DNA from: Marivita sp.
GTDB taxonomy: Bacteria > Pseudomonadota > Alphaproteobacteria > Rhodobacterales > Rhodobacteraceae
DNA: 64,000 bases
Direction: 5' to 3'
Assembly: GCF_022763305.1 (NCBI RefSeq)
Contig: NZ_JALEGT010000035.1
Location: forward strand, 62,001 to 126,000
Shown piece by piece: positions 1 to 8,458 of the stretch. Each line of letters begins with the position of its first letter. Positions within the stretch are counted from its first letter, which is position 1. A program made the translations under genes and the position numbers. The notes under the pieces are model-generated. The model made no database searches. It was not told the DNA's origin and saw only the letters and a program-made list of their open reading frames with translations.

Positions 1-1
1 C

Positions 2-376
2 GCCCGCTTTGGCGTCTTTGTGAAGCTGGACGAAACCGGGGCCGACGGGCTGATCCCGATCCGGTCGCTGGGCAACGAGTATTTCCATTTCGACGCCGAT
101 GCCGGAACGCTCATGGGGTCCGACACCGGCGTGATGATCGGGCTGGGCCAGCGCGTGACCGTCAAACTGGTCGAGGCGGCTCCGGTGACTGGCGGAATCG
201 GGCTTGAACTGCTGACGCTTCAGGACGCCGAATTGCCCAGCGGATCAGGCAAGGGCCGCATGGGGCGCGGCACCCGCCCCAAGGGCAAGGGCGGCCCGAA
301 GCGCAAGCTGGCCAAGGCAAAGAAGAAAGACGCCAAGACCAAACGCAAGATCACGCGGCGGCGGCGGAACGGGTGA
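2..376 (+). CDS. rnr: Ribonuclease R, C-terminal part (cut by window start)
   Basis: The open frame enters from the left edge of the window and ends at the TGA at 374-376. The visible part reads as an S1 RNA-binding domain tail (FGVFVKLDETGADGLIPI) followed by a very basic Lys/Arg/Gly-rich extension of about 45 residues. In RNase R, a 3'-5' exoribonuclease that degrades structured RNA, the S1 domain and a basic tail sit at the C-terminus, which fits. The catalytic RNB domain is outside the window, so the assignment rests on the S1 segment and tail alone; another S1-containing nuclease of the RNase II family is the only serious alternative. The last 26 bases overlap the 3' end of the convergent glutathione S-transferase gene. 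Confidence 0.75.
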   Translation, partial: ARFGVFVKLDETGADGLIPIRSLGNEYFHFDADAGTLMGSDTGVMIGLGQRVTVKLVEAAPVTGGIGLELLTLQDAELPSGSGKGRMGRGTRPKGKGGPKRKLAKAKKKDAKTKRKITRRRRNG

Positions 377-1073
377 ATTTCGGATAGATCGCCGCCCTCC
401 CGCGTTCGATATACGCCATCAGTGTCTTGTTACCCCGTACCGCGCGCCGAATTGCGGTATCGGCGGGCAGGCCTGCCAGCATGCTGAGCACGGGAACAGC
501 GGTCGTATCCGGCGCGGTGGGGTGATCGGCGAGCAGGAACGGCTTGTCCCACAGCAGGTCGGTCAGACAGTCAAGGTCCGGAGTCAGGCATTGCATGCGC
601 TGGTCTTCGGTCATGCGGGCAAAGCCCTGCCCTTTCAGCCCGTTCCGAACCTGACGCCGCACCATCGTCGCCACGACGCCGCGCATCGGCAATGGCACGC
701 TCCCGAAGGCTCGGGGCACGAGTTCCGACCAGCACCGATCATCAAGCCACCGGTCATGTGCCACCGCAACGCGAAGATGTTCCTCGACCATGCGGATCAG
801 GGCATGGCCCAGCACCCGGTCCCTGGATGACAGGCCGGGATAGAAGTCCGCGCCGCGCTTTTCCAGATAGGTCTGGATGAACCCGCTTTCCGGGATGATG
901 CCATCCGGCGTGCGCAGCGCGGGCAGGCGTCCAAGCGGTGCGTCAGAGGGCATGCTGACATATTCGGGACGCCACTCTTCGCCAGACATCTCGAGTTGGA
1001 TCATCGTCTTGACGCAGAACGGGCTCAGGCTGGGTTCATCGAATCCGCCGGGGTAGGTGATCAGTGTTAGCAT
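351..1073 (-). CDS. Glutathione S-transferase family protein
   Basis: A 240-residue protein with a thioredoxin-like N-terminal half (LTLITYPGGFDEPSLSPFCVK, then the turn LGRLPALRTPDGIIPESGFI containing the cis-proline and the E-S pair that binds the glutathione gamma-glutamyl group) and an all-helical C-terminal half. It resembles the GST/metaxin-like (failed axon connection) branch more than classical detoxifying GSTs, so substrate and even glutathione use are uncertain. It is divergent from a YafY/WYL-type regulator at 1157, with 83 bases between the two starts. Such regulators are often placed next to their target, so this gene is the likely target. The 3' end overlaps the end of the RNase R gene on the other strand. 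Confidence 0.8.
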   Translation of the reverse strand: MLTLITYPGGFDEPSLSPFCVKTMIQLEMSGEEWRPEYVSMPSDAPLGRLPALRTPDGIIPESGFIQTYLEKRGADFYPGLSSRDRVLGHALIRMVEEHLRVAVAHDRWLDDRCWSELVPRAFGSVPLPMRGVVATMVRRQVRNGLKGQGFARMTEDQRMQCLTPDLDCLTDLLWDKPFLLADHPTAPDTTAVPVLSMLAGLPADTAIRRAVRGNKTLMAYIERGRAAIYPKFTRSAAAA

Positions 1074-1118
1074 CGGGTCTCTCCGGAATGTTTCTGGGAT
1101 CGGAGTAGATCGAAATAC

Positions 1119-1134
1119 TGTCAGTTTTTGTCAG
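1119..1134. promoter_or_regulatory. Candidate operator between GST and YafY/WYL regulator
   Basis: Two direct copies of TGTCAG start at 1119 and 1129, exactly one helical turn apart, and the second copy runs into a short GTCA-GCA-TGAC dyad at 1130-1140. The site lies in the only space between the divergent starts at 1073 and 1157. This is where a WYL regulator could control both genes. Function is inferred from position and phasing only. Confidence 0.35.
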
Positions 1135-1156
1135 CATGACGTAGAATGCTCTGATC

Positions 1157-1863
1157 ATGAGCCGCACCCATCGCCTGTTCCAATTGATGCAAGCGCTGCG
1201 CAGTTTGCCTGCGCCAGTGACTGCCCTGCAATTGGCCGAGGCGACAGGGGTCTCGCCACGCACGCTCTACCGAGACATCGACACCCTGCGCGAGCTTGGC
1301 GCGGTGATCGACGGTGAGGCCGGGTTTGGCTACACGCTGATCGAGGACGCGCATTTGCCACCCTTGGGATTCAAGGATGACGAGCTTGAAGCGCTGGTTC
1401 TTGGCCTGCGCGAGGTTGCCGCAGTCGGCGACCCGGCACTGGCCGACGCTGCCCGGAGCGCCCTGACCAAGCTGCGCGCCCGACTGCCGGAACGACAGGC
1501 CCACCGCCTTCGACACTCGGTTCTTGTGGCGCATCGCTTCCATCCGCCCGCTTTGCCCCAGATCGACTCAGGCACCCTCCGTGAAGCGTGCTGGGAAGAG
1601 CGGATTGTCGGTTTCGCTATACCGACAAACAAGGGGCCTCGACCCAGCGCGAGGTCAAACCGCTGAGCATCATGCTTTTCGATCAATCGCACTGCCTTCT
1701 GGCCTGGTGCCTCAAGCGCGATGATTACCGGGCGTTCCGGTTGGATCGCATGTCAGACCTGCACGTGACCGACCGGTCCTTCCGCCCAGGACGGGTGCCG
1801 TTGCTCAAGACCTACCTCGACAATCTCAATGAAGCGGCAGGAGACCGCTTGGTGCGCTTTTGA
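1157..1863 (+). pseudogene. YafY/WYL-family transcriptional regulator, frameshifted
   Basis: Residues 1-60 form an HTH_11-type winged helix (RTLYRDIDTLRELGAVIDGEAGFGY), the hallmark N-terminus of YafY-like regulators, followed by a WYL-type sensor domain. The frame from 1157 runs on to 1666 but stops making sense after EERIV at about 1609. The frame one base back (codons at 1609, 1612 and so on) continues the domain as RFRYTDKQGAS through PLSIMLFDQ to the stop at 1863. One missing base near 1607-1610 explains this: restoring it gives a single protein of about 235 residues, the normal family length. Either the gene is inactivated or the base was lost in sequencing or assembly. Context and the TGTCAG repeats upstream suggest control of the divergent GST gene. 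Confidence 0.8.
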
Positions 1864-1941
1864 TCCCTTCGCAAAAAGCCCGAGTCGCGCTAAGATTGAG
1901 AAAAGTCCGGAAAACGGACACGAGCAGCAGGGGTTGAAGAC

Positions 1942-3285
1942 ATGCGGTATCTGGTGATCGCCTCGGTATTGGCAGTGACGGGGTCCATGGCCCCGGCTCA
2001 GACAGGCGACGACACCACCCGCCCGGTCAGCCGATCCACCACAGACAGCGAAGTCAGCCGCAGCGCCGTGTCGCTTCTGTCCGTCAGCGCCCCCGTGCAG
2101 TCCCTGCGCCCGGCCTTGCGGCCTGCCGTCACCGATACACCCGAAAGACTTGTGCCCGCTGCCACACAATCCGGCTTCGAGGACTGGATCAGGGGCTTCC
2201 GTCCCCGCGCCTTGCGGCAGGGGATTTCGGCAGACGTGTTCGACCGCGCCTTCGCCGGGGTGCAATACGACGCCGACGTGATCCGCCGCGACCGCAACCA
2301 GTCGGAATTCACCAAGACGATCTGGGAGTACCTCGACAGTGCCGCCTCCGATGCGCGGGTCAACAGCGGCAAGGCGGCGCTGCGCAAAAACGGCGCGCTG
2401 CTGGAGCGGATCGAGGCGCAGTACGGCGTCGACAAGGATGTGATCGTTGCGATCTGGGGGCTTGAGAGCGCCTATGGCACCTTTCGGGGATCGAACTCGG
2501 TGATCGGGTCTCTGGCGACCCTGGCTTATGACGCGCGGCGCAGCGACTTCTTCGAGGCGCAACTGGTCGAGGCGTTGAAGATCCTGCAAAGCGGCGACGT
2601 GCAGCTTGCCAACTTCAAAGGCAGTTGGGCCGGGGCGATGGGGCACACCCAGTTCATCCCGACCTCGTACCAATCGCTGGCGGTGGATTTCAACGGCGAT
2701 GGCAAGCGCGACATCTGGTCGGAAGATCCCGCCGACGCGCTGGCCTCGACCGCCAATTACCTCGCCAAGAACGGATGGGTGAAAGGCATGCCTTGGGGCG
2801 TCGAGGTGCGCATCCCGCAAGGGTTTGACTACACGCTCGCCAATCGCGACATCCTGCGCATGCCGTCAGAATGGGCGCAGATCGGGATTGTGGCTCTGGA
2901 TGGGAAAGCAGTCCCGGATCATGGGTCTGCCTCGGTCCTCTTGCCAGCCGGGGCCAAAGGGGCGGCCTTCCTGATCTTCAAGAATTTCGACGTGATCGAA
3001 ACCTACAACACCGCCGATGCCTATGTGATTGGCGTGGGCCACCTGAGCGACCGGATCACCGGCGCGGGGCCAATCCGGTCCGAGTGGCCGCGCGAGGATC
3101 GCGCGCTGACCTTCGACGAACGGATCGAGATGCAGCGCCTGCTGACCGCCAAAGGGTTCGACACGAAAAAGATCGACGGCAAGGTCGGGCCTTTGACCAT
3201 CAACGCGGTGCGGGCGTTCCAAAAGTCGATTGGCGAGATTCCCGATGGCTATGCCTCTTTGAACATCCTCAAGAAACTGCGCTAG
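1942..3285 (+). CDS. Lytic murein transglycosylase (MltB-like) with peptidoglycan-binding domain
   Basis: A 447-residue exported enzyme that would cleave the MurNAc-GlcNAc bond of peptidoglycan to 1,6-anhydro products in the periplasm. Residues 1-20 are a signal peptide (MRYLVIASVLAVTGS). The SLT_2/MltB-type catalytic domain spans about 70-370; the catalytic Glu is E175 in VAIWGLESAYGTF, followed by family-typical GAMGHTQFIPTSY and the DFNGDGKRDIW segment. A C-terminal peptidoglycan-binding_1 domain covers about 385-447 (QRLLTAKGFDTKKIDGKVGP). There is no lipobox at the signal cleavage site, so it is soluble rather than an MltB-style lipoprotein. It stands alone between the regulator and a flavodoxin-fold oxidoreductase. 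Confidence 0.93.
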   Translation: MRYLVIASVLAVTGSMAPAQTGDDTTRPVSRSTTDSEVSRSAVSLLSVSAPVQSLRPALRPAVTDTPERLVPAATQSGFEDWIRGFRPRALRQGISADVFDRAFAGVQYDADVIRRDRNQSEFTKTIWEYLDSAASDARVNSGKAALRKNGALLERIEAQYGVDKDVIVAIWGLESAYGTFRGSNSVIGSLATLAYDARRSDFFEAQLVEALKILQSGDVQLANFKGSWAGAMGHTQFIPTSYQSLAVDFNGDGKRDIWSEDPADALASTANYLAKNGWVKGMPWGVEVRIPQGFDYTLANRDILRMPSEWAQIGIVALDGKAVPDHGSASVLLPAGAKGAAFLIFKNFDVIETYNTADAYVIGVGHLSDRITGAGPIRSEWPREDRALTFDERIEMQRLLTAKGFDTKKIDGKVGPLTINAVRAFQKSIGEIPDGYASLNILKKLR

Positions 3286-3341
3286 GCTGTGCTCCGAAAC
3301 GGTGGGGTGATCCCCTGCCCCATCGGCGAAAGGCCTGACCC

Positions 3342-4118
3342 ATGCCAACAACCCTGATCGTTCTCGCGCATCCTGACCGGCGCTCGTTCAATGGCGCGTG
3401 GTCCGATGCCACAGAGGCGGCGGCGCGGGCGCAGGGGCATACGGTTCTGCGGTCGGATCTCTGCCAGATGGGATTCGATCCTGTGGAGCGGGCGGCGCAC
3501 TATGCCGACTGGCCGGATGCCACTCCCTTCGACCCACTGAAGGCGCAGGAAGGTGCTGCAGAGACCTCGACGACGCCTGCCGATGTGGCTGCGGAAGTCG
3601 CCAAGATCAGACAGGCCGACCGGATCGTCCTGCACTTTCCACTGTGGTGGTTCGCGCCGCCTGCCATACTCAAAGGCTGGTTCGACCGCGCGTTTCAGCA
3701 TGGCGCGCTGCATGACGTGGACAGGCGCTTTGACACCGGGCTGTTCCGGGGAAAGCGCGTCCTGATGTGCGTGACCACCGGCTCCAGGGCCGAGGAAAGC
3801 GCCCATAACGGCAAAGAGGGCGATGTCCGGCTGCTGCTGTGGCCGACCGCCTATACGCTGCGCTATCTGGGGTTCGATGTGCTGGAACCTGTGGTGGTGC
3901 ACGGGGTGCATGGCTATCACCGGGGCGACCGAAAGACAGAGCTGTCCGCGCGACTTGAGGCGACCCTTGCCGCACAGCACAGCGTCATTGCCGGGTTCGA
4001 CACCCATCCGCTTCTGACCTTCAACCAGGACGATGACTTCGATGATCAGGGCCGACTGCGCCCCGACAGGCCCAGTTATTCGCCCTTCATCCGGCATGCC
4101 GACACACCCGGCGATTAG
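3342..4118 (+). CDS. NAD(P)H-dependent oxidoreductase, flavodoxin-like fold (KefF/MdaB/NQO type)
   Basis: A 258-residue protein with the flavodoxin-like start LIVLAHPDRRSFNGAWSDA, where the first strand and the HPxxxSFN loop bind the FMN/FAD phosphate. LHFPLWWFAPPAILKGWFDR is the family motif that packs on the isoalloxazine ring, and VTTGSRAEE is the third flavin loop. These proteins reduce quinones or serve as accessory proteins; the specific acceptor cannot be told. The length is somewhat above the usual 190-230 residues because of a C-terminal extension rich in Asp and Arg. No partner gene such as kefB/kefC is adjacent. Confidence 0.88.
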   Translation: MPTTLIVLAHPDRRSFNGAWSDATEAAARAQGHTVLRSDLCQMGFDPVERAAHYADWPDATPFDPLKAQEGAAETSTTPADVAAEVAKIRQADRIVLHFPLWWFAPPAILKGWFDRAFQHGALHDVDRRFDTGLFRGKRVLMCVTTGSRAEESAHNGKEGDVRLLLWPTAYTLRYLGFDVLEPVVVHGVHGYHRGDRKTELSARLEATLAAQHSVIAGFDTHPLLTFNQDDDFDDQGRLRPDRPSYSPFIRHADTPGD

Positions 4119-4193
4119 ACTGTTTGCGTTGGTCGCGGTCGCAGACTACACGCGGCCAAACCGTCACCACAGTATCAACCCGGAAAGCCCGCC

Positions 4194-4970
4194 GTGATCC
4201 TGAGCATCAACGTGCATTTGCAATATCGTTTGTCGCGTCCCACTGACCTGCTGTTGCAGATCGAGGCCGCCGATCTGTCGGATCAAAACGTCAGGCAGAC
4301 CAGGACGCGTTTTTCCGAGGTCGCGAATGTCTCGCGCATTGCAGCCGATGATGGCTTGGGCGAGCGAATCTGGCTGCGCGCCGATGGTCTCTTCCAATTT
4401 GATTACAGCGCCGAGATCGAGATCGACCGCCCCAAACGTGACCTGAGCACCCTGCCCGCAACGCCCCCGCACCAGTTGCCGGGCGAGGCTGTGCGCTACC
4501 TCATGCCCTCGCGCTATTGCCCATCGGACGAATTCCAGACCTTCGTCGCGGCCGAGTTCGGCAACCTGTCCGGCGGTGCCCAGATCGCCGCAATGCGCGA
4601 CTGGATCGAGCGGTCGTTTCAATACGTGCCCGGCGCCAGCAACGCGCAGACCACCGCACTGGACAGTTTCGTGCAGCGCCAGGGCATCTGCCGCGACTAT
4701 GCGCATGTTCTGGTGACGCTCGCCCGTGCCGCGACGATCCCCGCGCGTTTCGCCAGCGTGTATGCACCGGGCGTGACGCCGCCGGATTTTCATGCTGTGG
4801 CCGAAGTCTATCTGGACGGCGCATGGCATCTGGTCGACCCGACAGGCATGGCCACATCGCAGAATATCGCGATCATCGGGGTCGGCGCGGATGCGGCCAA
4901 TGTCGCCTTCCTCAACATCTTCGGGCAGGCAGAGTTCGTGGCGCAGAGTGTTTCGGTAAGCCCCGTCTGA
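4194..4970 (+). CDS. Transglutaminase-like protein (cysteine protease fold)
   Basis: A 258-residue protein with an N-terminal beta-sandwich region (1-125) and a transglutaminase-core domain. The Cys-His-Asp triad is readable: C166 in QGICRDYAHV, H200 in PDFHAVAEVYL and D215 in WHLVDPTG. The family includes bacterial peptidases and amidases found beside alpha-E/circularly permuted ATP-grasp genes, but those neighbours are absent here, so the substrate is unknown. No signal peptide is seen, which implies a cytoplasmic location. It ends 3 bases before the stop of a convergent gene. Confidence 0.85.
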   Translation: MILSINVHLQYRLSRPTDLLLQIEAADLSDQNVRQTRTRFSEVANVSRIAADDGLGERIWLRADGLFQFDYSAEIEIDRPKRDLSTLPATPPHQLPGEAVRYLMPSRYCPSDEFQTFVAAEFGNLSGGAQIAAMRDWIERSFQYVPGASNAQTTALDSFVQRQGICRDYAHVLVTLARAATIPARFASVYAPGVTPPDFHAVAEVYLDGAWHLVDPTGMATSQNIAIIGVGADAANVAFLNIFGQAEFVAQSVSVSPV

Positions 4971-4973
4971 GGG

Positions 4974-5453
4974 TCAGTCGACCACGCAGTCATCACCCCG
5001 AAAGCAGGCCAGTGCTTTCTGCTCCTGCTCGGCCGTTGGTTGGGCATAGGTCATGCCGGGGCATGGGCTGATCTGCAGGACCCAGTTGCGATCCTCCAGC
5101 ATCAGGAACGCCAGATGGTCACCCTTTGACGTGCCACCACACCACGGACCAAGGCAGGACACGCGCAGGATCACATCGCGTTCGAACGGTTTGGTGAAGC
5201 CATCCTTGGTCAATGAAAATCCGGCCAGCCACCCCGTCACATCCACGCTGTCGCGCGCACGGGTGGTGCGCTGGTCGCCGCGGTCGGGAAGCTCGGTTTC
5301 GTCGAAGAACAGATCGCCTTTGACGATGATGTAGGTGTCGTCGGACTCCGCCGCCCTTTGGTAGTCGCGCGCGATATCGGGTGCCATGCAACTTAAAGCG
5401 AATGCTGGCTGCGCCAGTGCCAGCAGACCGGCAAGGGCAAAGCCCAGACGCAT
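4974..5453 (-). CDS. Small secreted six-cysteine protein of unknown function
   Basis: A 159-residue protein with a clear signal peptide ([19 protein letters not shown], cleavage near 19/20). The mature part holds six cysteines (SCMAP, RVSCLGPWCGG, ISPCPG, LACFRGDDC), enough for three disulfides in the periplasm. No family is recognised. It is the last gene of a five-gene minus-strand run: its ATG overlaps the stop of rppH by one base (TGATG), so translation is probably coupled. The coupling to cell-wall and RNA-processing genes does not by itself give a function. Confidence 0.7.
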   Translation of the reverse strand: MRLGFALAGLLALAQPAFALSCMAPDIARDYQRAAESDDTYIIVKGDLFFDETELPDRGDQRTTRARDSVDVTGWLAGFSLTKDGFTKPFERDVILRVSCLGPWCGGTSKGDHLAFLMLEDRNWVLQISPCPGMTYAQPTAEQEQKALACFRGDDCVVD

Positions 5454-5935
5454 CAGAGGTGATCCCTGAACGCAGCCAGCACCCGATCATAGACATGCCG
5501 CTTGAAGGGCACGATGTTGTGGATCAATTGATCCGGGTCCATCCATTTCCAGCGGCTGAATTCCTGATGCTCGGTCGCGATATCGACCTGATCATCGGTG
5601 CCGAGAAACCGCATGAGAAACCACTTCTGCTCCTGCCCACGATAGCGCCCCTTCCAGAGTTTGCCGACAAGATCATGCGGCAGATCGTAGGGTATCCAAT
5701 CCTTGGTCTCGGCCTCGATCTTGACCAGAGAGGTCAGCACGCCGGTCTCTTCCCAAAGCTCGCGCAGCGCGGCATCTCGGGGGGATTCGCCTTCGTCCAC
5801 ACCGCCCTGCGGCATCTGCCAGGCGGGGCCGGGATTGTCGATCCGCTGCCCGACAAAGACATGCCCGTCACGGTTCACCAGCATCACGCCGACACAGGGA
5901 CGGTAGGGCAGGCGTGCAATCTCTTCGGGGGTCAT
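5453..5935 (-). CDS. rppH: RNA pyrophosphohydrolase RppH (Nudix)
   Basis: A 160-residue Nudix hydrolase. The full Nudix box GX5EX7REUXEEXGU is present around residues 42-65 ([20 protein letters not shown] plus GV). The N-terminal [22 protein letters not shown] and the [16 protein letters not shown] and FSRWKW elements are those of RppH, which converts 5'-triphosphate RNA to monophosphate and so triggers RNA decay; the same subgroup also hydrolyses diadenosine polyphosphates. The length matches the family. It follows ctpA with a 55-base gap and is coupled to the six-Cys protein downstream. Confidence 0.92.
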   Translation of the reverse strand: MTPEEIARLPYRPCVGVMLVNRDGHVFVGQRIDNPGPAWQMPQGGVDEGESPRDAALRELWEETGVLTSLVKIEAETKDWIPYDLPHDLVGKLWKGRYRGQEQKWFLMRFLGTDDQVDIATEHQEFSRWKWMDPDQLIHNIVPFKRHVYDRVLAAFRDHL

Positions 5936-5990
5936 CGTCTGGGCCTTCGCAGTGCTGCGGCGCAGGGACTCCCCGCGCCGCCTGTGGGTC

Positions 5991-7331
5991 TTAGTCGTTC
6001 GACGGCTGCAGCGCGGTCAAACCCTTGAGGATGTCGATGGCATAGGCCAGTTGATAATCCTCTTCCCGCAGCGCTGCAGCGGCTTCGGCCTTGGCCCGGT
6101 CGGCTTCGATCTGTTGGATCTCGTCCTCGGTCAGGCTGTCATTGTCGAGGCTGCCGCGCAGGTCGGCCTCGGACCGGTTGAAGACGTTCGATTCCTCTTC
6201 GTCCTCAGCGCTTGCTTCCGGACGGCGCGGTTGCGCCACCACGATGTCAGGCGACACGCCCAGCGCCTGAATCGACCGGCCCGACGGCGTGTAATACCGC
6301 GCCGTGGTGAGGCGCATCGCCCCATCGCCCCGCAGCGGCATCACCGTCTGGACCGACCCCTTGCCAAAGGACTTGGTCCCCACGACGATGGCACGGCGGT
6401 GATCCTGAAGCGCACCGGCGACGATCTCGGACGCCGACGCAGAACCACCGTTGATCAGAACCACAATCGGCTTGCCCTCTGCCAGATCCCCCGGCGTCGC
6501 GTTGTAGCGGTCGCCGTCTTCGGGGTTGCGGCCACGGGTGCTGACGATCTCGCCCTTTTCGAGGAACGCATCGCTGACCCGGATTGCCTGATTCAGCAGA
6601 CCACCGGGGTTGTTGCGCAGGTCGAGCACGATGCCTTCGACATTGTCCATGCCACCGGCTGCTTCAACCTGTTCCGCTAGCCCCTCTTCAAGGTTGGTGT
6701 AGGTCTGGTCGTTGAACGTGGTCACGCGCAGGACAACCGCATCACCCTGAAGCCGTGTACGAACGGCGGTCAGCTTGATCGTGTCGCGGATGATCGACAC
6801 GTCGAACGGTTCCGCCTCGCCTTCGCGCACGACGGTGATGATGATCTCGGACCCGACCGGGCCGCGCATCATGTCGACCGCCTCGTCCAGCGTCAGGCCC
6901 AGAACGGACGCGCCGTCCACATGGGTGATGAAATCGCCCGCCTCAATCCCGGCCTCGTCGGCCGGCGTGCCGTCGATGGGCGACACGACCTTCACAAAGC
7001 CTTCTTCCTGCGTGACTTCGATGCCAAGACCGCCGAATTCGCCGCGTGTCTGCACGCGCATGTCGGCAGCATCGTCGGGCGACAGGTAGCTTGAATGCGG
7101 ATCGAGTGAGGTGAGCATGCCGTCAATGGCGGCTTCGATCAGATCACCGGCATCGACCTCTTCGACATATTGCGCGCGGATGCGTTCGAAAATGTCGCCG
7201 AACAGATCAAGCTGTTCGTACACGTTTGTGGTGCGGGCGCTTTCCTGCGCGACCAGCGGACCCACGAATTGCGTCGTCGCCACGATGCCTGCAAGTGTGC
7301 CGCCCATGGCTGCCATGACTACTTTTTTCAT
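5991..7331 (-). CDS. ctpA: Carboxyl-terminal processing protease (S41 family)
   Basis: A 446-residue exported serine protease. Residues 1-28 form a signal or anchor segment; an N-terminal helical region ([21 protein letters not shown]) is followed by a PDZ domain at about 85-165 ([20 protein letters not shown]) and the S41 catalytic domain. The Ser of SASASE and the Lys of SFGKG lie 25 residues apart, the spacing of the Ser/Lys dyad in Prc/CtpA enzymes. In proteobacteria such proteases act in the periplasm, often on murein hydrolases. That fits the 4-base ATGA overlap with the envC-like gene upstream. The acidic C-terminal tail ([10 protein letters not shown]) is variable in the family. Confidence 0.93.
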   Translation of the reverse strand: MKKVVMAAMGGTLAGIVATTQFVGPLVAQESARTTNVYEQLDLFGDIFERIRAQYVEEVDAGDLIEAAIDGMLTSLDPHSSYLSPDDAADMRVQTRGEFGGLGIEVTQEEGFVKVVSPIDGTPADEAGIEAGDFITHVDGASVLGLTLDEAVDMMRGPVGSEIIITVVREGEAEPFDVSIIRDTIKLTAVRTRLQGDAVVLRVTTFNDQTYTNLEEGLAEQVEAAGGMDNVEGIVLDLRNNPGGLLNQAIRVSDAFLEKGEIVSTRGRNPEDGDRYNATPGDLAEGKPIVVLINGGSASASEIVAGALQDHRRAIVVGTKSFGKGSVQTVMPLRGDGAMRLTTARYYTPSGRSIQALGVSPDIVVAQPRRPEASAEDEEESNVFNRSEADLRGSLDNDSLTEDEIQQIEADRAKAEAAAALREEDYQLAYAIDILKGLTALQPSND

Positions 7332-8458
7332 TCGGTCCTTCCCTTATCCTCTGTGAACCACCCAAGGGGGTCCTCTGGCGTGTCGCCCAACCTCACCTCT
7401 ATATAGAGCGTTTCGGACAGCGCTTCGCCAGCCCTTTCACCGGATGGTGATTGAATATCGTCGGTTTCGCCCGCCGGACCGCCCATCAGACCAATGGGAC
7501 TGCCTTCGGGGATCACCTGCCCGGTTTCTCCGAACACGGTGTCGAGGCCCGCAAACACGAACAGGATATCGGGTTCGGGCTCGAGAATACTGACCAGCCC
7601 GTAATCCAGCAGCGGACCCCGATAGCGGATGGTCGCAGCCGTCGGCGTCGTCACGAGCGCGCGCGGGCGGGTGGCGATCAGCACACCGGGGCGCGTCACG
7701 CCAGCGGCATCGGTTTCACCCGCACGACGCAGGATTTCGCCGGTCACGGGCAAGGGCAGACGCCCCTTGCGGTTGCGCGCAGCGGGCAGATCGAGATCGG
7801 CCTCGTTCTCGGAAATCTGGCTGAGCCCAGCCGCGAATCCATCCAGCGTTTCCGACGCGGCGATCAGCAGGGCTGTCTTGACCGGGTCTTCGGTAAACTT
7901 GCGTGGCAGGTCCGTGCGGTCGGCCATCGCCTGGCTCAGTTCGGTTCGGGCGGTCTGGATGCTGGACAGACCGGCTTGCAGGGTGTTGGCGGCGTCCTGC
8001 TGCAACTGGCGCAACACCGCCGCCTCTTCGACATCGGCGCGCAAACCAGCGGCGGCGGCGGACAGGGCAGGCGTGACCGATGCCATCAACAGCCCAGCGC
8101 GTGCCGCACCGATGGGGCCATCGGGATGCACGAAGTTCTGCGGTCCCGCACCGGGCCCAACCGCCGCCAGGGCCGCCAGAAGACGCGCCACCTCTGCGTC
8201 GCGGGCGTCGAGATCGCGGCGCAGCTCGGTTTCACGGATGGATGCGGCGCGCAGGCCATCGCGCATTGCGGCAAGCCCGGTCTCGAACGCCTGAACCGCC
8301 TCGGTCAGCGCGCGCACCCTGTCTCGTGCCGACTCGGCCGCGTCGAGCTTGGCTGTGGCATCTTCCAGCTGCACCATCGCGCTGCGCGCCGCCTCGGCCG
8401 GGGTCTGGGCCGAGAGTGGCACGCCGATCAGGCAGAGAAGAAGCGCCAGATGCCTCAT
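7328..8458 (-). CDS. envC: EnvC-like murein hydrolase activator with degenerate LytM domain
   Basis: A 376-residue exported protein: signal peptide at 1-17 (MRHLALLLCLIGVPLSA), a long Ala-rich coiled coil to about residue 225, then an M23/LytM-like domain to the C-terminus. The Zn ligands expected of active M23 peptidases (HxxxD and HxH) are not visible: the region that normally reads HxH is LYIEVR. EnvC-type activators use such degenerate LytM domains to switch on cell-division amidases. The gene overlaps gpmI upstream (ATGA, 8455-8458) and ctpA downstream (7328-7331), an order shared with many alphaproteobacteria. Confidence 0.85.
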   Translation of the reverse strand: MRHLALLLCLIGVPLSAQTPAEAARSAMVQLEDATAKLDAAESARDRVRALTEAVQAFETGLAAMRDGLRAASIRETELRRDLDARDAEVARLLAALAAVGPGAGPQNFVHPDGPIGAARAGLLMASVTPALSAAAAGLRADVEEAAVLRQLQQDAANTLQAGLSSIQTARTELSQAMADRTDLPRKFTEDPVKTALLIAASETLDGFAAGLSQISENEADLDLPAARNRKGRLPLPVTGEILRRAGETDAAGVTRPGVLIATRPRALVTTPTAATIRYRGPLLDYGLVSILEPEPDILFVFAGLDTVFGETGQVIPEGSPIGLMGGPAGETDDIQSPSGERAGEALSETLYIEVRLGDTPEDPLGWFTEDKGRTE

